Of a stretch of DNA of 64,000 nt, positions 27,027 to 35,192 are shown one piece after another. The position numbers and the translations under genes are program-made. The notes beneath the pieces are model-generated. The model saw nothing but the letters and a program-made list of their open reading frames with translations. It was not told where the DNA came from and searched no databases. The stretch is from assembly GCF_903815225.1 (NCBI RefSeq), contig NZ_LR813084.1, forward strand, positions 2,460,501-2,524,500, read 5' to 3'. The DNA comes from Delftia tsuruhatensis (GTDB taxonomy: Bacteria > Pseudomonadota > Gammaproteobacteria > Burkholderiales > Burkholderiaceae_C). Every line of letters starts with the position of its first letter. Position 1 is the stretch's first letter.

Positions 27027-28325
27027 TCAGGTGCTGCCTGCCAGCGCCCGGTCCAGCACGCGCACCGTCTGGTACAGCACGCGCGTGCCGTCCAGCAACT
27101 GGGCCGGCTCTATCCATTCCTCGGGCGCGTGGCTGCGGCCATGCAGGCAGGGAATGAAGATCATCCCCATGGGGCCGGTGGACGCCATGTAGGCAGCGTC
27201 GTGCCCGGCGCCGCTGGGCATGCGCATCTGCGCATAGCCGAGTTCGGCACAGGCCTGCTCCACGCCTTGCATGACCGGCTCGGCGCAGTCCGTGGGCTGC
27301 GAGCGGCTCACCTCGTCCATCACCAGGCGCACGCGCAGGGCCTGGAGGCCGGGCAGGACTTCGGCCAGCAATTGCTCGGGGAAGGTGTCCAGCAGGCCGG
27401 CGTGGTCGCTGCGCACTTCCATCATCATCTCGACCAGGCCGGGCACGGCGTTGGAGGCGTTGGGCGTGAGCGAAAGCCGGCCGACCGTGGCCACCACGTA
27501 GTGCGGATGCCCGTGCAGCGCCGAGGCCCGGCGGCTGGCCGCGTCGATGATGCGGGCCGCGCCCACCAGGGCGTCCTGGCGCATGTTCATGGGCGTGGTG
27601 CCCGCGTGATCGGCCTGTCCGTGCACGGTGAAACGCACACGGCGTATGCCGACGATGTTCGTCACCACGCCGATGGGCAGGCCGCGCTGCTCCAGCACCG
27701 GGCCTTGCTCGATGTGCAGTTCCACGAAGGCTGCCGTGCCTTTCGGACCGCGCAGCGGGCGGTCCAGGGCTTCGGGCCGGGCGCCGATGCGGCGCATGCC
27801 TTCGGCCAGGGTCTCTCCCTGCGGATTGCGTGCGGCCAGCATGGTGGCGTCCAGCTTGCCCGACAGGGCGCGGCTGCCGATGCAGGAGATGCCGTAGTCG
27901 CTGGGCTCCTCGGACAGGAAGTCGATGACCTCGAACGGATGCTGGAGCGCTATGCCCCTCTCGTGCAGTGCGTGGGCCACCTCGATGCCGGCCAGCACGC
28001 CGATGATGCCGTCGAAGCGGCCGCCCATCATCACCGTGTCGCAGTGCGATCCCGTGGAGATCGGGGCACGTGGGGTGGAGCCGGCGGCGGCGGGCAAGCG
28101 GCCCACGAGGTTGCCGCCCTCGTCGAGACGGACCTGCATGCCGGCCGCCTCGAACTCGGCGCGCAGCCAGGCGCGGGCCTGGTCGAATTCAGGCGAGAAG
28201 GCGCGGCGTGTCCAGGGGACATCGGGGCGGGTGAAGGTGGACAGGGTCTCGACGCGGCGCCACAGGCGCTCTGCGTTGATGGGGGGCAGGCATGGGGCGG
28301 CTGCCGGTGCGTTCGATGCGGTCAT
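27027..28325 (-). CDS. M20-family Zn-dependent amidohydrolase (N-carbamoyl-L-amino-acid hydrolase / allantoate amidohydrolase type)
   Basis: 432 residues. Metal ligands are recognisable: His94 and Asp96 (GSHCDTV), Asp105 (GGRFDG), the glutamates of FLSEEPSDYG (about 138-140), LHIEQGP and the C-terminal SHAPEEW. The dimerisation or lid domain lies between about residues 225 and 345 (HGQADHAGTTPM). The family cleaves carbamoyl or ureido groups from amino acids or allantoate in the cytosol; the exact substrate is not decidable here. ATG 28325 is the first credible start; no strong Shine-Dalgarno is visible. Confidence 0.88.
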   Translation of the reverse strand: MTASNAPAAAPCLPPINAERLWRRVETLSTFTRPDVPWTRRAFSPEFDQARAWLRAEFEAAGMQVRLDEGGNLVGRLPAAAGSTPRAPISTGSHCDTVMMGGRFDGIIGVLAGIEVAHALHERGIALQHPFEVIDFLSEEPSDYGISCIGSRALSGKLDATMLAARNPQGETLAEGMRRIGARPEALDRPLRGPKGTAAFVELHIEQGPVLEQRGLPIGVVTNIVGIRRVRFTVHGQADHAGTTPMNMRQDALVGAARIIDAASRRASALHGHPHYVVATVGRLSLTPNASNAVPGLVEMMMEVRSDHAGLLDTFPEQLLAEVLPGLQALRVRLVMDEVSRSQPTDCAEPVMQGVEQACAELGYAQMRMPSGAGHDAAYMASTGPMGMIFIPCLHGRSHAPEEWIEPAQLLDGTRVLYQTVRVLDRALAGST

Positions 28326-28338
28326 AGGCCAGTGATTG

Positions 28339-29937
28339 TCACCGCTGGCGAGCTTGTGCCAGATCCTGCAGCAGTTGCTCGAGCGCGTCGATGTCCACGG
28401 GCTTGACCAGGTGGTGGTCCATGCCGGCCTCGTGCGAGCGGCGCAGATCCTCCCGCTGACCCCAGCCCGTGAGCGCGATCAGCACGGGCTGGGCGCCGGC
28501 ACCTGTGCCGCGGATGCGGCGCGCGACCTCCAATCCGTCCATGCCGGGCAGGCCGATGTCCAGCAACAGCACATGCGGCTGCCAGTGGGCCTGGGCGCGC
28601 AATGCGCCCGGGCCGTCATGGGCGATGCGTACCTCGGCGCCCAGAAGGCGCAGCACGGTGGCAAGGGTGTCGGCCGCATCCGCGTTGTCGTCCACGACGA
28701 GGATGCGGCCCAGAGCCTTGTCCGTCGCCCCACCTGGCGGCGGTGGCGGAGGAGGGGCCGCAGCCGTGCGGCCGGGCAGGGGCAGGCGCACCACGAATTC
28801 GCTGCCCAGTCCGGGGCCCTCGCTGAGGGCATGCACGCTGCCGCCATGCATCTGCACGAGGCTGCGCACCAGGGTCAGGCCGATACCCAGCCCGCCCTGG
28901 GGCGGCCTCTCTGCCCAGTCCAGCTGCGTGAACAGGCCGAATACCTGCTCCAGCATGGCCGCGGGAATGCCGATGCCGTTGTCGCTGACCGAGACCACGG
29001 CACAGGCGTCCTCGCGCCAGGTCGCCAGCCGCACATGGCCGCCTGGCTCGGTGTACTTGGCTGCGTTGTGCAGCAGGTTGGAGACAACCTGGGTCAGGCG
29101 AACCGGATCGGCATCCAGCCACAGCGGATCGGGCGGCAGGTCGATGCTCAGGTAGTGGCCTGCGTCCTCCATGGCCGCGCGGCAGGCCTCCACGGCCGTC
29201 TGCAGCACCGCTGCGAGGTTGACGGGCTTGCGCCGCAACTCGATCTTGCCCGTGGAGACCCGAGATATCTCCAGGAGATCGTCCACCAGGCGCACCATGT
29301 GTGCGACCTGGCGCTCGAGCATGGCGTGGCTGCGCTGCGCTTCCTCGCTGTGCCCTCCCATGCGCCTGAGCACCTGCAGGCCGTTGCTGATCGGCGCCAG
29401 CGGGTTGCGCAGTTCATGGGCCAGTGTGGCAAGGAACTCGTCCTTGCGGCGGTTGGCCTCCGTACGCTGCTGCGCCAGGCGCAGATGGACCTCGACGCGG
29501 GCCAGCAGGTCACACGCGGCAAAGGGCTTGACGAGGTAGTCGTCCGCGCCGGCCTGCAGGCCTTGCATGCGTGCCTGCTCGTCCGCTCGAGAGGACAGCA
29601 TGATCACCGGAAGGGCGTGTGTGCCCTCGTCGGCGCGCAGGGCCTGCAGCAGACCGAAGCCGTCGAGCACGGGAATCACCATGTCCACCAGCACCAGGTC
29701 GGGGCGATGCACGCGCAGGCGGGCCAGCGCTGCCTCGCCATCGGCCACGGTTTCGATCTCGTAGTGCGGCGACAGCAACTGGCAGATGTGATCTCGCATG
29801 TCGGCGTTCCCGTCGGCGCACAGGATGCGCGCACGGGCCTGCTGCGGCGTTTCGGGCCGGCCACCGGCTCTGTCGCGCATGCGGGCCGTCCTCTCTGCGC
29901 GCGCGGGCAGGAAGCCGGGGCGCGGTTCGGGTGTCAC
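28339..29937 (-). CDS. Hybrid histidine kinase, REC-HisKA-HATPase-REC
   Basis: 532 residues with no membrane segment. Receiver 1 is at about 36-155 (phospho-Asp in LVLVDMVIP), HisKA follows with FLATLAHELRNPLAP, then a full HATPase (NLLHNAAKYT N-box, DNGIGIP, GGLGIGLTL), a Pro-rich linker of seven prolines and receiver 2 at about 410-530 (LLLDIGLPGMDG). It is a soluble kinase that takes a signal from another protein via receiver 1. GTG 29937 overlaps the stop of the small Pro-rich gene as GTGA, so I infer coupled translation; an internal ATG at 29880 is possible. Confidence 0.88.
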   Translation of the reverse strand: MTPEPRPGFLPARAERTARMRDRAGGRPETPQQARARILCADGNADMRDHICQLLSPHYEIETVADGEAALARLRVHRPDLVLVDMVIPVLDGFGLLQALRADEGTHALPVIMLSSRADEQARMQGLQAGADDYLVKPFAACDLLARVEVHLRLAQQRTEANRRKDEFLATLAHELRNPLAPISNGLQVLRRMGGHSEEAQRSHAMLERQVAHMVRLVDDLLEISRVSTGKIELRRKPVNLAAVLQTAVEACRAAMEDAGHYLSIDLPPDPLWLDADPVRLTQVVSNLLHNAAKYTEPGGHVRLATWREDACAVVSVSDNGIGIPAAMLEQVFGLFTQLDWAERPPQGGLGIGLTLVRSLVQMHGGSVHALSEGPGLGSEFVVRLPLPGRTAAAPPPPPPPGGATDKALGRILVVDDNADAADTLATVLRLLGAEVRIAHDGPGALRAQAHWQPHVLLLDIGLPGMDGLEVARRIRGTGAGAQPVLIALTGWGQREDLRRSHEAGMDHHLVKPVDIDALEQLLQDLAQARQR

Positions 29938-30149
29938 GCGCTGACCCCGGCATCTGTGCGGGACGTGTCGCCCGGTCTCTCGGGATCGGGCGGCAAGCTG
30001 ATGGGCGGCGCCGTTGCAGGCGGGTCGATGGGGTGGGGAGGGGGCTGCATCGGGTCGTCGGGATCCGCCGGGTCCGGTGGTGGCGGGGGCCCGGGTGGCC
30101 GTCGCGGGGCTTCAGGCGTACCGGGAGGCAGGGGCGGGTGATGGATCAT
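29934..30149 (-). CDS. Small proline-rich protein
   Basis: 71 residues, about one third Pro, with Asp and Pro repeats (PADPDDPMQPPPHPIDPP) and no hydrophobic core, so probably disordered. I know no family. It is supported by AAGGAG ten bases before ATG 30149 and by a GTGA overlap with the hybrid kinase start. It could supply a coupling or leader function for the kinase, or bind a partner through polyproline; both are guesses. Confidence 0.6.
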   Translation of the reverse strand: MIHHPPLPPGTPEAPRRPPGPPPPPDPADPDDPMQPPPHPIDPPATAPPISLPPDPERPGDTSRTDAGVSA

Positions 30150-30355
30150 GGCTTGCGGGCTCCTTGCGTTGCGGCGTTGGCGACATACTGCCCTCACCTT
30201 ATGTGCGTGCGGCCACATGCACTGTCGGAGAAATGGCATCTTGCCGGACCGACAAGCGGGCACCGTCCGGTGGGGTATGCACCATTGCCCGAGAGGGCCT
30301 TCGGCCCGTCCACGGAGGCCATTTCCCGGGCACGCGGCGCGCCGGGCCGCAGGCT

Positions 30356-31729
30356 TCAGCGCGCCTGCGCACGTTGCTCCACGGGCGCGATGCGCAACAT
30401 CTGCCGGTACTTGGTCACCGTGCGCCGCGCGATGCGCAGCCCCTGGGCTGCAAGCAGGCCTGCGATCTGGGCATCGGACAGGGGCTGGCCCGGCACTTCA
30501 CTGGCAATGATGCTGCCGATCAGTTCCCGCGCGGCCGTGGCCGAGAAGGGTGCGCCGCTGGCGCTGAGCAAGGGGCGCGAGAAGAAGTGCTTGAGTTCGA
30601 ACACGCCCAGCGGCGTGGCCATGTATTTGTGGCGCGTCGCGCGCGAGACAGTGGATTCATGCACTCCCACCTCCTCGGCGATCTCGCCCAGTACCAGGGG
30701 TTTCATGGCCATCGCCCCGTACTCCAGGAACAGGCCCTGCCGGCCGATGATGGCGCGCGCCACGGCCAGGATGGTGGAAAAGCGTTGCTCCATGTTGCGC
30801 AGTGTCCAGCGCGCCTCCTGCAGCTGCTCCGACAGCTGCGGGTTCGCGCCGGCGCACGCGTGGTCTTGCTTGAACAGGTGCTCGTACATGGTATGGAGCC
30901 GTACGCGTGGCATGACGGCGGGGTTGAGCTGCGTGTTCCAGCCGCCGCAGGCCTGGCGCTGCACGATGACGTCGGGCACCAGGTAGTCCACCTGTGTGCT
31001 GCCCACGCGCCAGCCGGGATGGGGGTCGAGCCGCCGCATGCCGTCCAGGGCCGCCACGATGCGGTCCGCGGGCGCGTCCAGGGCCTGGGCCAGGCGGGGG
31101 ATGTCGCGCGCGGCAAGTGCCTCCAGGTGTTCGGTGAGCATGCTGCCTGCCAGCGTGCGCAGACAAGGGTCCGGAATGCCCTGGCATTGCAGCAACAGGC
31201 ATTCGTCCAGGCTGCGTGCCGCCACGCCTGCGGGATCGAGCGACTGGACCAGGCGCAGGGCCACCCTCATTTCACCCGAGCCCGGTCGGGGCCGCAGCGG
31301 GGGCAGGGCGGCGATTTCCGCCAGCGGTGTGCGCAGATAGCCATCGTCTTCCAGTGACTCCACGATGGCGCGCGCCAGCAGCAGATCACGCGGGGACAGA
31401 GCCATGACATTGAGCTGGCCATGCAGGTGCATGGCCAGCGAGATCTCGCTGGCCGCCAGGTCCATGGCCGACGAGTCCGTGCCGCCCGCACCGGCGCGGG
31501 CGGCCACCCATGGGTCGCGGTCGGGTTCTGCCACAGGCAGGCCCCGCATGCCTGCCACGGGTTCCGCCAGGTCGTCCTCACTCTCCAGGAAAGGGTTCTC
31601 CTCCATCGCGGCCCGCACGAGGGCGGCAAAGTCGGTGGATGGCATCTGCAGCAGCTGGACGGCGCGCTGCAGTCGCGGTGACAGCGACGGGGCTTGCCGG
31701 GGCGCGGCGCTCAGATGCAGAAAGACCAT
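30356..31729 (-). CDS. rpoN: RNA polymerase sigma-54 factor, divergent (probably accessory) copy
   Basis: 457 residues. Region I is the activator-contact segment (LSPRLQRAVQLLQMPSTDF...AMEENPFLE); then comes an acidic region II, the core-binding domain, and near the C-terminus the RpoN box ARRTVTKYRQML, preceded by a helix-turn-helix (VGVHESTVSRATRHKYM). It directs polymerase to -24/-12 promoters and needs an ATP-driven activator. The N-terminus MVFLHLSAAPRQAP differs from the usual housekeeping start, so I infer a second copy; the housekeeping gene is not here. AAAGGA precedes ATG 31729. Five octanucleotide repeats lie 22 nt upstream. Confidence 0.9.
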   Translation of the reverse strand: MVFLHLSAAPRQAPSLSPRLQRAVQLLQMPSTDFAALVRAAMEENPFLESEDDLAEPVAGMRGLPVAEPDRDPWVAARAGAGGTDSSAMDLAASEISLAMHLHGQLNVMALSPRDLLLARAIVESLEDDGYLRTPLAEIAALPPLRPRPGSGEMRVALRLVQSLDPAGVAARSLDECLLLQCQGIPDPCLRTLAGSMLTEHLEALAARDIPRLAQALDAPADRIVAALDGMRRLDPHPGWRVGSTQVDYLVPDVIVQRQACGGWNTQLNPAVMPRVRLHTMYEHLFKQDHACAGANPQLSEQLQEARWTLRNMEQRFSTILAVARAIIGRQGLFLEYGAMAMKPLVLGEIAEEVGVHESTVSRATRHKYMATPLGVFELKHFFSRPLLSASGAPFSATAARELIGSIIASEVPGQPLSDAQIAGLLAAQGLRIARRTVTKYRQMLRIAPVEQRAQAR

Positions 31730-32178
31730 GGTGTCCTTTGGTGAAGATATGCCTGCCGGCCTGCCGGCCTGCCGGCCTGCCGGCCTGCCGGCCGGTATGC
31801 CGGAGCGCAGGGCAACGCAATCTGCGTGCCCGGCCTGGTCCCCGGACGCATCCGGATACATGCCGGAGCGGATTCCTGGGCGCGGGCAGGCGCTTTTTGC
31901 CGCAGATCTGCCATGGCGGGCGCTCGCGGGCCCGGCGCAAGCCAGGGGTCGATGTCCTTCTTTGCCGAAAAAGCGCAGATATTGCCGAAAGGTTTGTCCG
32001 CCTCCTGCTTGCGGCAAACTGCCTGCGGGCAGGCCGATTGACTTCAGACCCGGCTTGGGGCGCCGATCGGCGCCTTCTCCGACGGCGGTTGTGGCAGCCG
32101 ATCCGACGGGGCGGCCTCCGCTGCGGCATCAATCTCGGTCCAGTTGCCCTTTGCCGTCCACAGCACGGACCTGCGCCC
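31730..32178 (+). other. Intergenic region between rpoN and a histidine-kinase-like gene
   Basis: 449 bp with divergent promoters expected. It holds the octamer array at 31751-31793 and, near 31959-32000, two copies of TTGCCGAAA about 22 bp apart followed by an inverted TTGCGGCAA. No open frame here has a ribosome binding site or family-like sequence. I found no clear -24/-12 element. Confidence 0.5.
31751..31793 (+). repeat. Octanucleotide tandem repeat (GCCTGCCG)5 upstream of rpoN
   Basis: Five perfect copies of GCCTGCCG run from 31751 to 31790, followed by a partial GCC. On the rpoN strand this is CGGCAGGC x5, starting 22 nt before the start codon and so lying in the 5' leader. Such arrays are prone to slipped-strand changes, each step being 8 bp. 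Confidence 0.9.
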
Positions 32179-33144
32179 ATGAAACCCACCACGAGATTCC
32201 GCCTCAGCGCCTGCCTGGCCCTGCTGGTCCTGGCAGGTGCCGCCCTCGCATGGCGGCTGCCCTGTTTCATGGGCGACAGCGCCTGCTGGCGCGGTTTGCC
32301 TGGCGCCTGGGCCCTGGCGCTGGGAGCCTGGGCATGCGCCATGGCCGGCCTTGCCCTTTGGTGGTGCAAGGCAGGGCGCACGGCCTGCAAGCTGTCTGCG
32401 GGACGGATCGCGGGCGATGCGCCACCGTCCGTGAACGTACACCAGCGCATGGAGGTGATGGGAAGGCTGGCAGGGCGCTTCGCCCATGAGTTCAACAACC
32501 AGCTGGGCATCATCAGCAACAGCGCCTACCTGATCGGGCGGCGCGCACAGGATCCCCGGCTCACCTTGCCTGCGCAGGCCATGCTGCGCGCCGTGGAGAC
32601 GGCCAGCGAGCTGAACCACCGGCTGCAGCGCCTGGGCACCCGCAACCCTTCGGGCGCCCAGCCCCTGGATCTGGGGCCTTGGCTGCGGCAACTGGAGCCA
32701 TCGCTCGCGGCCCTGCTGGGCAAACGCATGGTGCTGGAATTGAAGGAGCCGCCGCAGTCCTTGCGCGTGCATGTGGCCCATGACGAGCTGGAGCTGGCCG
32801 TGATCAGCGTGCTGCTGTGTCTGCGGGAGACCCTGCCGGATGGCGCGATGGTCGTGATCGAGGCGCGCCCCATGGACGGCCTGCAGCGCCGGTTGACGGC
32901 GGGTGCCTTTGCCGAACTGTCCGTCGAGGCTTTCGCCGGCTGGGCAGGGCCGCCGCTGCAGCCGCGCGAGCCGCCGGCCTGGGCGCCCGATGATGCCTGC
33001 CACGACTGGGGCCTGGGCCTGGCGCAAAGCCTTTGCCGCTCCGCGGGCGGCGGGCTGTGGGCGGCTGCCGAGCAGGGCCACAGCCTTTGCGCTTCGCTGG
33101 TGCTGCCACAGATGCCCGCGGACCTCCTGCAGGTGGCGCGCTAG
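32179..33144 (+). CDS. Membrane histidine-kinase-like protein with degenerate ATPase domain
   Basis: 321 residues. Two hydrophobic segments (about 8-27 and 40-65) are followed by an H-box (LAGRFAHEFNNQLGIISN) typical of NtrB-like kinases and a short HATPase-like region. The usual N-box (N...NA) position reads ISVLLCLRETLPDG, with no asparagine, and no DNGxG is visible; only a G2-like WGLGLAQSLC remains. It may therefore be inactive as a kinase and act as a phosphatase or scaffold. ATG 32179 lacks a strong ribosome binding site. The nearest receiver protein is the NtrC-type regulator at 33647-35089. Confidence 0.7.
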   Translation: MKPTTRFRLSACLALLVLAGAALAWRLPCFMGDSACWRGLPGAWALALGAWACAMAGLALWWCKAGRTACKLSAGRIAGDAPPSVNVHQRMEVMGRLAGRFAHEFNNQLGIISNSAYLIGRRAQDPRLTLPAQAMLRAVETASELNHRLQRLGTRNPSGAQPLDLGPWLRQLEPSLAALLGKRMVLELKEPPQSLRVHVAHDELELAVISVLLCLRETLPDGAMVVIEARPMDGLQRRLTAGAFAELSVEAFAGWAGPPLQPREPPAWAPDDACHDWGLGLAQSLCRSAGGGLWAAAEQGHSLCASLVLPQMPADLLQVAR

Positions 33145-33166
33145 CGCTTTCCACGTATCGAGGGGG

Positions 33167-33436
33167 TCAGCGCGGCATCTTGCGCTGCAGCAGGTGGGCG
33201 AAGGCCAGCAGCACGATGGCGCCTACCAGCGAAAGGAGAATGGACAGCGGGCTCTGCAGGCTGCCATCCGCCGGCTCCGTGCCGATCAGCGGGGTGATCA
33301 GCCAGCCGCCGAGCAGCGCGCCTGCCACGCCGACGGCGATGTTGACCAGGAAGCCCTGTTCCGCTTCGGTGTGCAGCGCCATGTTGGCGATCCAGCCGAC
33401 GATTCCGCCGACCAGCAGCCAGATGAGGATATTCAT
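33167..33436 (-). CDS. GlsB/YeaQ/YmgE family stress-response membrane protein
   Basis: 89 residues with three hydrophobic segments and the family mark MNILIWLLVGGIVGWIANM at the start, followed by GFLVNIAVGVAGALLGGWL. It is a small inner-membrane protein often induced by general stress, with no defined activity. ATG 33436 has GGAAGG upstream. It is convergent with the kinase-like gene and downstream of the NtrC-type regulator on the same strand (210 bp apart). Confidence 0.9.
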   Translation of the reverse strand: MNILIWLLVGGIVGWIANMALHTEAEQGFLVNIAVGVAGALLGGWLITPLIGTEPADGSLQSPLSILLSLVGAIVLLAFAHLLQRKMPR

Positions 33437-33646
33437 TGCCGAGCCTTCCGAAGTTGTTCTTGCACAACCCGGGGCAATCGGCGTGCCCGGTTTCTCAGTG
33501 GCCGCCCGCAGGCCGAATGCGCGCACGCTCGGCCTCGGTGCCGGATGGTGTCTGAGCATCGAGGCCGCTGTCGGGCGAATCTTGACCTGGGACAGGCCGC
33601 CCGGTTGGGAGCTCAAGTCGTTTCTCCAGAGGTGGGGCGCAAGTGT

Positions 33647-35089
33647 TCAGGGCGACTCATGCAGGTGGGAAGGCTGTTGGGCGCCGGCGTAGGTCTTGAG
33701 GCGGTTGTAGAGCGTCTTCAAGCTGATGCCCAGCATGGCTGCCGTGCGCTCTCTCTGGTACATGCATTGCTTGAGCGTGGCCTGGATCAGCAACTGCTCG
33801 GCCTGCGCCATGGACGTGCCTATGGGCAGGTTCAGCGACGCCTGCTGCATGCCCTCGTTCAGCACGGCGGCGCCTGGCGCGGTGGCGGGAAGTTGCTGCA
33901 GATGCAGCTCCGCCCGCCTGTCGGCTGCCGCCGCATCGGGCGCGGGCAGCCACTCGGTGCCTATGGTTGCGCCGTCGGCCATCACGTAGGCACGCTGCAC
34001 GGCATTGCGCAGTTCGCGCACGTTGCCGGGCCAGCCATGGCGCGACAGCTGCTCCAGCGCTGCGGCGCTGAACTGCCGGTGCTGGCCTTCGCGGCGGACG
34101 ATTTCGCGCAGGAAGTGGGCGGCCAGCAGCGGCACGTCGGACAACCGCGCGCGCAGCGGTGGCAGCTCGATGGGAAAGACGTTGAGGCGGTACAGCAGGT
34201 CCTCGCGCAACCGGCCCTGGGCGACGGCCTCGTGGGGCGAGCGGTTTGTGGCCGTGACGATGCGTACATCGGCCTCCTGGCTCTGGGTGGAGCCGACGCG
34301 CATGAAGCGGCCCGTCTCCAGCACGCGCAGCAACTTGACCTGCAGCTGCGGCGGCATTTCCGTGATCTCGTCCAGGAACAGGGTGCCGCCGGCCGCGCGT
34401 TCGAAAAAGCCCTGGTGCTGACGCTCGGCCCCCGTGAAGCTGCCTTTTTCGTGGCCGAAGATCTCGCTTTCGATCAGGTGCGGGGAAATCGCGCCACAGT
34501 TGATGGCCAGGAACGGGCCGTCACGGCGCTTGCTCAGCGCATGCACGGTCTGGGCCACGACCTCCTTGCCGGTGCCGCTCTCTCCCGAAATGAACACGGT
34601 GACCGACGTGGGTGCCACCCGGTCGATCTGTTCATGCACTCGCTTCATGGCGGGAGAACGTCCCCACAGACCGCCGAAGCGGCCTTCTGCAGCCCAGCCC
34701 TGGCGCTGCGCCGCTGGCGCCGCGAGCGCATTGCGGGGGCTGCGAAAGCCGGCCAGGATCTGCTCCAGTCGGCCCAGTCCCACCGGCTTGACCAGGTAGT
34801 CCATGGCGCCGCGGCGCAGCGCCTCTATCGAAGAGTCCAGGCTTGCGTGTCCCGTCACGAGCACGAACCTGGAATCGTTCATGGCACGCGGATCAGAGAA
34901 CAGCTCCATGCCGTTGCCATCGGGCAACTGCAGGTCCAGCAGCACCAGGTGCGGGGTCTGCAGCGCCATCTGCCGACGGGCATCGCGCAGGCTGTGGGCC
35001 ACGGCCACGGAAAAACGCTCGACGCCGACCAGCTCGCGCAGGGTGGCGGCGGAATCGGCATCGTCATCGACGATGAGCACATGTTTCAT
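33647..35089 (-). CDS. NtrC-type sigma-54-dependent response regulator
   Basis: 480 residues: receiver domain (1-120; KHVLIVDDDADS, phospho-Asp in LVLLDLQLPDGNG), AAA+ activator domain (about 145-380; Walker A GESGTGKE, sigma-54 contact loop GSFTGAE, Walker B GGTLFLDEIT) and a Fis-type helix-turn-helix at the C-terminus (RTAAMLGISLKTLYNRLKTY). The loop has Ser in place of the first Ala of GAFTGA, as in many active members. GGAGGCCACGA precedes ATG 35089; the longer open frame upstream belongs to another frame of the topoisomerase. It probably works with the sigma-54 encoded 2 kb away (inference). Confidence 0.93.
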   Translation of the reverse strand: MKHVLIVDDDADSAATLRELVGVERFSVAVAHSLRDARRQMALQTPHLVLLDLQLPDGNGMELFSDPRAMNDSRFVLVTGHASLDSSIEALRRGAMDYLVKPVGLGRLEQILAGFRSPRNALAAPAAQRQGWAAEGRFGGLWGRSPAMKRVHEQIDRVAPTSVTVFISGESGTGKEVVAQTVHALSKRRDGPFLAINCGAISPHLIESEIFGHEKGSFTGAERQHQGFFERAAGGTLFLDEITEMPPQLQVKLLRVLETGRFMRVGSTQSQEADVRIVTATNRSPHEAVAQGRLREDLLYRLNVFPIELPPLRARLSDVPLLAAHFLREIVRREGQHRQFSAAALEQLSRHGWPGNVRELRNAVQRAYVMADGATIGTEWLPAPDAAAADRRAELHLQQLPATAPGAAVLNEGMQQASLNLPIGTSMAQAEQLLIQATLKQCMYQRERTAAMLGISLKTLYNRLKTYAGAQQPSHLHESP

Positions 35090-35192
35090 TCGTGGCCTCC
35101 GCAGTCGCCCGAGGCGGTGCTCAAGCGACGAGGGACCATGATGGCGGCAATCGCGCCGGCTGGATGTATGCAGATGTGCATCTTTCTGGGGG

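Noticed and set aside
31730..32178. A -24/-12 promoter near rpoN or the kinase-like gene
   Set aside because: I looked for TGGCAC-N5-TTGC on both strands and saw no convincing match.
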